64,000 nt of DNA from Dicaeum eximium (lineage: Eukaryota; Chordata; Aves; Passeriformes; Dicaeidae). Position numbers and translations under genes: made by a program. Below are positions 57,401 through 64,000 of the stretch, one piece after another (within the stretch, counting starts at the first letter, position 1; the number at the start of each line of letters is the position of its first letter). The notes beneath the pieces were generated by a model. It was given only the letters and a program-made list of their open reading frames with translations. It made no database searches and was not told where the DNA came from. Where the stretch lies: NCBI GenBank assembly GCA_013396995.1, contig VWZP01002201.1, positions 987,816 to 1,051,815 on the forward strand, read 5' to 3'.

Positions 57401-60400
57401 GCTGCCCAGAGGATGCACTCTGGCATTCATAGTTTAATAAAATGGTTTGCAGAGTAGGTTGCAGGGGCAGGGTGTGGCAGTCAAGGGGAAAGGCCCCACA
57501 ACAGTTTGGTCCTGCTTCTGCACCAGCCATCAGGTGTTGTCAAAAAGGGGATTTGCAGTAGCACACGTGAAGGATATTACCATCTAAGACTGATTTTAGA
57601 AGGCTGCTTATGGATTTACTGCCAGCTTGTTGTTCTTGATGATTTCAAGTTAATAATAATAAAAGTCCAAACGAATCACTGCTTGAGCCATTTTGCATTG
57701 CTTTTTTTTTTCCTGTATCTATATTGAACCTATCACAGGACTGGCCCTTCCATCTTCATGAAGGCTTCCCAGTCCCAGTGTGCTGTGAATGAGACAGGCT
57801 CAGCTTTTGAAGGTGTCATCCATATCACAAGCAAGTGCTGTCTTTCCTCTCAGATTTATTTTGATTAACTATAAGCTGGAAATACCAGGCTGTTTTGGGC
57901 CAAGGCATCTCCACCTAAAAGCTGGGACCAACTCACAGCACATGACAGAGTTTGTGGGACAGACAGTGTCTTCTGCTGCAGAGCTGCATGAGATTTCTCC
58001 TGACCAGGGAGGAAGATTGAATTGGAAAGCAACTGCAGGTAGGAGGGAATATTTCCTTCCTATGGATTTATTCTCCTCGTTTGATCCTGGCTTTGAGAAG
58101 GATCTGGGCTGGTGGCAGGGCTCACTGCCACATTCCAGCTGTAGTGGGGTATGGCTGCAAAAGGGAGGGGTTTCAAGCAGAGATGTTCTCTGGCCTTGGC
58201 TCTGTTCCACTGAACATCTGTCATCTTCCATTGATTCAAGCCCTACAAATCTTTTCTGGTGACAGCTGGACTATCCCTCTGAGTAGTTGCCTCTTGCCCA
58301 CCAAACACCACTCCAGTCCAGATGGGCTTAACTCCATCTTCTAGACATTAAATCTCAGAAGGCATTTGGCCGCTGTGCACCCTCAGGACTCTTCTAAGCA
58401 CCACCACCTTGGTTGCCACCAAGTCTCTCTCAACAGTTTTTTTTTCAGATAGAAAAGCAGGTTTCAGGCAGGTCAGGTCATTCCTGCTGCTCTTTTCTGC
58501 CTCTTCCCCCAGCTCCCTTTCATCACTGATGCATTTAGTGGTGAAAATGTGTCCCATTGTCTTTTATCAGGCTTGCAATAGGGTTTGCATGCGGTGTTAA
58601 TCAGCCCGCGGCGGTGCTCGCCGTGCACAACACCTTCCTAACACTCAGTGCTAGGCTTTCCCCACTTAAACCTCTCCCTGCAAGTGATTTAATGGCATTT
58701 ATCTCATCCACATCAGAATCCTCTCATGGGCTTGTCCTAACACAATCCAGAGACACCTGACTTCCTTACTTTGCTTTTAGTTATTGATCTGCTTAGAGAT
58801 GAGTTGCAAAATTGCCCATTGGTGCTTGAAACACCTTCATTTAAAAATCTGGGGAATCCACACGGTTTGGGAAGGACTAGGCGTGAGTCTTTGATGGTGT
58901 GCATTTGGGAAAATAACTACATTTCTAATATTGTGTGTGAGTGGAGAGCCCCCACCAGCACTGAAGCATTTCACGGAGAATAATTTAGAGCCTTTCCCTG
59001 ACATAAGAGACTGTTACAGATATTGCCAGATGTTAAGTCTTTAATTCACTAAACTAATACAAATTGCTCTGTTTGGCCTAAAATCAAACTAAGATCTGCT
59101 TAAAATATTTGTTTGGTGGGCAGAGCCAAGCCTAAGCTTCCCACAATTCCCAGCCCACAGAGTGTCTCCTGATTCCAGCACCTATGTGAGGCACAAGGAC
59201 AATTGCTTTGGAAATAAAATGCTACAGGAGTGGCTCCTTACTACTGAGATGCAGCAATGACTTCATTTGGAAAGCCCAAAGACCCCAAAGCCAGAACTGA
59301 ATGAGTGGGGGGATCTCACTTGGCAGTTTAGAACAGGCTCTGCAAAATTCCTCAAGTCTAAGAGGCTCAAGCATGTCTCTCACTGTGGATCCTCCTCTCT
59401 GGCTCATCCAGTACCTGAGGTTTCCAGGAGGGTCCATGGCAGATCCATTTCCCCATCCTCTCACGGCGGAGCCTCACCAGGCTGGCAGCTGAGCCAGGGA
59501 GAGCCTTTGTCTCAGCACCTCATAGCTCACGCCTTGGGTTTAGCACATTTTCCCGGCACTTCCCAAGCTGTCCCTGTGCATCCTGGAGCTCTGAGCACTC
59601 CCTCTGCTGGCTGTAGCATCATCTCATAACCCTCATTGGGTCCTCATCCCCCGTGAGGAGGTGCTGGCTGGGGTGTCCCCAAAGGCAGAATAGCTGATCA
59701 AAGTTCTCCATGGTCCTCATGGCCAAGGATGAGGGCCATGATCCCATAAAACATGATGTATGGGAGTGAGGATTTGAGCACCAGCCCTGTGGCAAAGCTG
59801 GGTGGGGAGATGTCCCAGTTTGAAACTTTAATGTTTCCATTCAGGACATAAATCTATGCTCTGGCAGCCCTTCAGTGCCAGGGCGAGCCACAGGAGCCCA
59901 GGGTGGTGTTGTTGCACAGCACAGGTTCTCTGCAGCTGGATGTTATAGCACAGCTAAACCTTGGTCTGCTCAAAAAGGTGATTTGGGACTTGAAAACACA
60001 GGCCCATGCAACCCAAATCAGATCATGGGTCCCTGCTACATCAGAGGAAACACTGGGCAGAGTGACAGAAAGGAGAGGGACTGCAGGGGGACAATGAGCT
60101 GGTGCTGAGGGTGCCCTGGACTGTGAGAGCCAGGCTGGCAGTCCCAGCTCCAAGGAGGCTCAGAGAGGCAACCAAAATCTTCCTTGAAGGAATGCAACCT
60201 TTAAACAAAGAGAAGAGCAAGAGCAGCACCGGCAGCCCAACCCATCATCACCGCAGCTCTCTGGCCATGCCGGGAGCAGCCCCTGGGTTGACATGCAGCT
60301 TGTTTCCATTGCTCCAGCCATCTCCTTGCTGCCCCAGCTCTGTGGTCCCATGGCCTCGGTGCAAAGCCTTACTCCAGCATCACATCTCTGGGGAGTTTTC

Positions 60401-63400
60401 CTCCAACACGGTCTGTATTCATCAGTTTTTCTCCCCTATTTTTGTGGGAGTGCCACCGTGCCCTGCCCTAGACGGTGCTGCCAGGCAGCTGCAGGCAGCG
60501 GTGCGGGATCCAGCTGTGGGCTGACCTGCGCTCCATCCCCTGGCAGCAGCTGGGACTGCAGGAGAAGGGAAAGCCGTGGCAGGAATCCGGCTTTAACAGA
60601 TTCCCAACATTTTTGTGTTGCCCTGTTTCAGTGACAGAGCCACGGATAATTGCTTTGCTCTGAACAGATATGTGAAACCTCGGGATCTTTTCCAGGTTGT
60701 GAGGAGTGAGGAAGCCCAACAGGAAAGGATGAATTCCTCAGGAAAGGTTCCAGAAACCAAAAGTGCACACAGGCTAAAGAGAGAAATTGGGATGTTAAAG
60801 TCTTTTTGGAGATGAAGAAGGCAGTGATGTGAAGTTAGCAAGGTAGAAGGCAACTGGCTGGGAAGTTGCTCCAGTCCTGTGTTCTTAAATGGGATGCACA
60901 GAGCAACGGGGCAGTCAAAGCAACAGCTCCACGGGGTGAGGAAGGGCAAGCATCTTGAGAATGATATGCAGGCCCTGTAGTCAAAACCAAAAAGGAAAAA
61001 CGGGCATGATGTCAGTGCTCAGTGCTGCTCACTGTTCCTGAGGTGAGGTCAGGCATCTTTCAGGGCAAAGGAGCTGCTGCTGGAGGAGTGCTTAACAAGA
61101 GGGACTTCAGCCTTTGGTGGTCCTCCCACAGGCTTAAGGCATAAGCCAGGCTGAGCCAGATGACCCCTCTGCACCCTGGATGCAGGGACTGAAGGGTGAC
61201 CTCACCCCCTCCCTGCCACATTTTCCACACCTGAGAGAAGCGCCCGTGGTTTGGAAAGCCAGAACGCCATGGGAGAACAGGTTTGCACACTGAACATCTG
61301 CCTCAGAACATCTGCACCAGGACCAGGACTGGAAAATAACCCATCCACATTTCATCAGAATTTCATGGGGCAAGGGTTTTTTCCTTATTTGGGGTTGAAA
61401 TTCATTATTTTGGGACAAGGTGCCAGCTTTTGGAAAAAATGAGGTCAGGTTTAGGCTGCAGACATACTGAAAAAACAACTTCAGAAGCAGGAGAGGGGCA
61501 GGCTGTGCAACCTGGATGTGCTTTGGCTAGGTCTTGGTTTTTTCACTTGGTGATTTCTTTTTCTTTCCACTTAAACCAATAGAAGCTCAGGGGCCAAGAC
61601 AGCATTTATTTGGGAAAAGTTTTTAAAATCTCCGAAAACACGTTGGAAAAGCTTGCAATTTGGGTGTGCAAGACCTGCTGGCAGGCAAGTCTGCAGAGCC
61701 AGGACCCTGCTGGGTCTCAGTCTCCAAAGTGGAGGAGTTTTCTGATAAGGGGAAAAAAGGGTAGAATTTTTTCCATTGAAACTTCCACAGAATGGTTTAT
61801 CGTCAGTATAGGGTGGGTGGTGTCATTTATACTTGATTTTCCGTTTTCTGATTAGAAAAGAGGAAGCTGCATTATTTTCTGACAAAAAGTTACATTTCAG
61901 AAGTTGGCAGTTATGTAAAACACCCCCACTGCCAAAATCCAGCATTACAAAGCCCAAACGACAACAAACGACAAGAACCTGGAAATCAAAAGCCAAATTT
62001 TATTTCTGTTATCTGTTTTCTTCCAAAATCTGAAAACATTTGTGGGAAATTTTAGTGTGAGCAACCACATGCATTCTGGAGATCCTGGCAATCCTGGCAT
62101 GTACCAGGCATGAAATAAATAAATAAATAAATAAAGCGGTATTTTGGCTGTCTTTTTTCAGCAACAGAAAGGAGATTGGAGGAGGTTTGTCCACCTTTTC
62201 TTGGCAGTCCTGAAGACGGCTGGGAATGGAGGGAAAGGATGGAGGGATGGAGGGAAATGATTGAGGCTCAGATCATTTCCTTGTGTGCTCCTACAGGCTT
62301 GCTTGGCTTCCTGTTATTGTCCTGGATCTGCTCCTGCCTGCTCTGCCCAACAGGACTGGGGGGCATGGGAGAGCCAGCCTGGCATTGGGCTTGGAAAAAA
62401 AACAGCCTCCTTCCTCACCACAGCATGCAGGAATAATTCAGCCAGAGACAATGCACTGGCAGTGACTTTCCAGATCAATTTATAGCCTGACCTAAAGTTT
62501 TCTTCCTGACCAGAGTGAAAGGAGAAGGAAGAAAGACTATTTTTTGTCATTATGTTGTCAAAGATAGGTGTCTTTGATGAGGTTGGTCTAAACCAGAGTG
62601 AATTTGAGGTCTTAACACTGAATCTGCTCAGTGCATGCTTTCCAACTCAAGTCATTGCTGCAAGTTTCTTACTGGGAATCACTCTGCAGATAAGGAGAGA
62701 GGCTGTAAGCAGGTTTAAAATTTCCTAAAATGCTGATAAGATGGTTAAAAAGAAATAAATCCCAGAATACAGTCTGACTATTTCTTAAAGTGAATCTCTT
62801 AAATTCCCAGAGTACCAGAGAGCTCTCTATCTGTGGTTTCCCGGAAAGGAAATAATACAGTCGGATTAGCTCCGGGAAAGTGGCAGCCTTCCCTTCCTCC
62901 CCAGATAGGCTGGAGCAGCAAGAGCCCATCCAGCCACCTGGAGGGCATGATCTGCCACCCAATCCCCAGGGACCCAATGGCCAGTGCCCTGCAGAGGCTC
63001 CCATCTCTTCCCATTTCTGTGTTTTGGGTGAAGGTTCGCGCACATGGCGGACGGGGGCAACTTTGGCCCTTTCTTTTCTAGGCACTGTTAACAACTCAGC
63101 AGCCCAAAGAATTCGCCTTGCAATCCCCTCTGCGGCTCAGCTTTCTATTCTTTATTCAAGAAGCATGAATGAACCAAAGCCTTTATTTGCATTCTCTTCA
63201 AATTGCCCTCCACCACGAGCATGAGACCTTTGGAAGTTTGTTGCAAGAGTAGCAGAGCCAAGATATTTTAGTCAGGCATGATGCCCCACCGCTACCGCAA
63301 AAATGACTTCAGAGCAACTGCTGAGTCAGAATAAAGGGAACTGGATGCATTTGCTTCCCAAAGATCACAATGCAAAGCCTGGCAAGAGGAGAAGCAGGGA

Positions 63401-64000
63401 GGGAGGTCAATGGATGCGGCATTCCCTGTCCTTGACTCATTTCTCCTGCAGGAATTCATAAGGTCTGGCATCTCCCAAGTACATCTGAGAACAGGGAATG
63501 GCCTGGGCAATGGCACAAGGATTTGAGGAAGGCTTTATAAAGAAATTCCATCCTGAACCACCATTAAAGATGTCAGGAAGGACCTTTAGGATGGGTTTGG
63601 GTGGGTTAGGGGGCTAAAGCTGCCTGTCCTGCCACAACACAGGGTCAGCAAACCATCAGCAGCACATTTGCAATCCAGGCAGCCATGTGCTCCATTGTGG
63701 AAAATGCATAGGATTGCCTTCAGGCTTTCTTCCCTGGAGTTCCAGAAAAGGGGGAAGAAGTACCTTTGGCACCTTTTTTGGAGTACCATACTGCAGCTTT
63801 TAAAAAGTGAAGAGCTGGCCCTTTATGTTATTTTCAGTTCTGGAAAGCAAAAGTGTAGAACTTTTTTTTTTTATTTAGGCTTTCTACAGTTTTGAAATTG
63901 ATGCATTATTTTCTCCTGCACCTCCTGGAGAGCAGTGTGGCTCACCATAGGCCACTCATCTCCAGGACAGCTCTTGCTTAGGGCAGGAAGGAAGCAACAG
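54490..64000. other. Gene-free region at the right edge
   Basis: I searched both strands for insulin signatures (LCGSHLVEALYLVCGERGF, GIVEQCC) and found none. Unique sequence dominates. Complex AT-leaning stretches at about 57,575-57,700 and 58,555-59,110 could be regulatory, but nothing specific supports a function. Confidence 0.5.
62113..62136. repeat. (AAAT)n microsatellite
   Basis: About six tandem AAAT units in a GAAATAAATAAATAAATAAA context; simple repeat. Confidence 0.95.

Noticed and set aside
1..64000. Endogenous retrovirus, CRISPR array or bacterial-type operon
   Set aside because: No reverse-transcriptase other than CR1 relics, no long terminal repeat pairs, no regularly spaced repeats; the window is ordinary avian chromosomal DNA.

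Overview
The window is a 64 kb piece of a bird genome. Two things point to birds. The only recognisable mobile elements are CR1 LINEs, mostly old, 5'-truncated and antisense. The only protein-coding gene I can support is an avian-type insulin-like growth factor II gene (IGF2), whose mature peptide begins with the avian YGTAETLCGG sequence. PQK rather than the chicken-type PQE as the last residues suggests a bird other than chicken; I cannot name the species.

IGF2 lies on the minus strand, right to left. A CpG island (about 46.35-48.16 kb) holds a promoter with a CCAAT box and two tandem TATA boxes (47,067-47,094). A leader exon ends at a donor at 46,549. Three classical coding exons follow: 39,112-39,265 (signal peptide and most of the B domain), 32,412-32,578 (end of B, C, A and D domains, start of E) and 31,723-31,965 (rest of the E domain). 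A long A/T-rich 3' UTR runs to about 29.27 kb. The spliced classical product is exactly 187 residues. The first AUG of the predicted mRNA is not the classical one. It lies in the leader exon at 46,653, is in frame across the splice junction, and would add 38 residues.

1-29.26 kb (3' of IGF2) has no recognisable gene. It holds a CpG-rich stretch at 110-620, three minus-strand CR1 relics (10.6-11.4, 16.3-17.2, 21.6-22.1 kb), a compact CpG island at about 24.0-24.25 kb beside an AT-rich segment with a TATA-like motif, small tandem duplications and homopolymer tracts. No H19-like gene was recognised. 48.2-64 kb (5' of IGF2) also has no recognisable gene. Insulin (INS), expected further upstream on the same strand in vertebrates, was not found and probably lies beyond the right edge.

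Other points of note are a perfect 15-bp palindromic oestrogen response element in the IGF2 intron (37,506-37,520), a (GGGAU)n tract with G-quadruplex potential in the 3' UTR, and several assembly flaws: a 105-N gap in the 3' UTR, an artefactual-looking 172-bp duplication flanked by single Ns at 45.88-46.35 kb, and an N at position +5 of the leader-exon donor.
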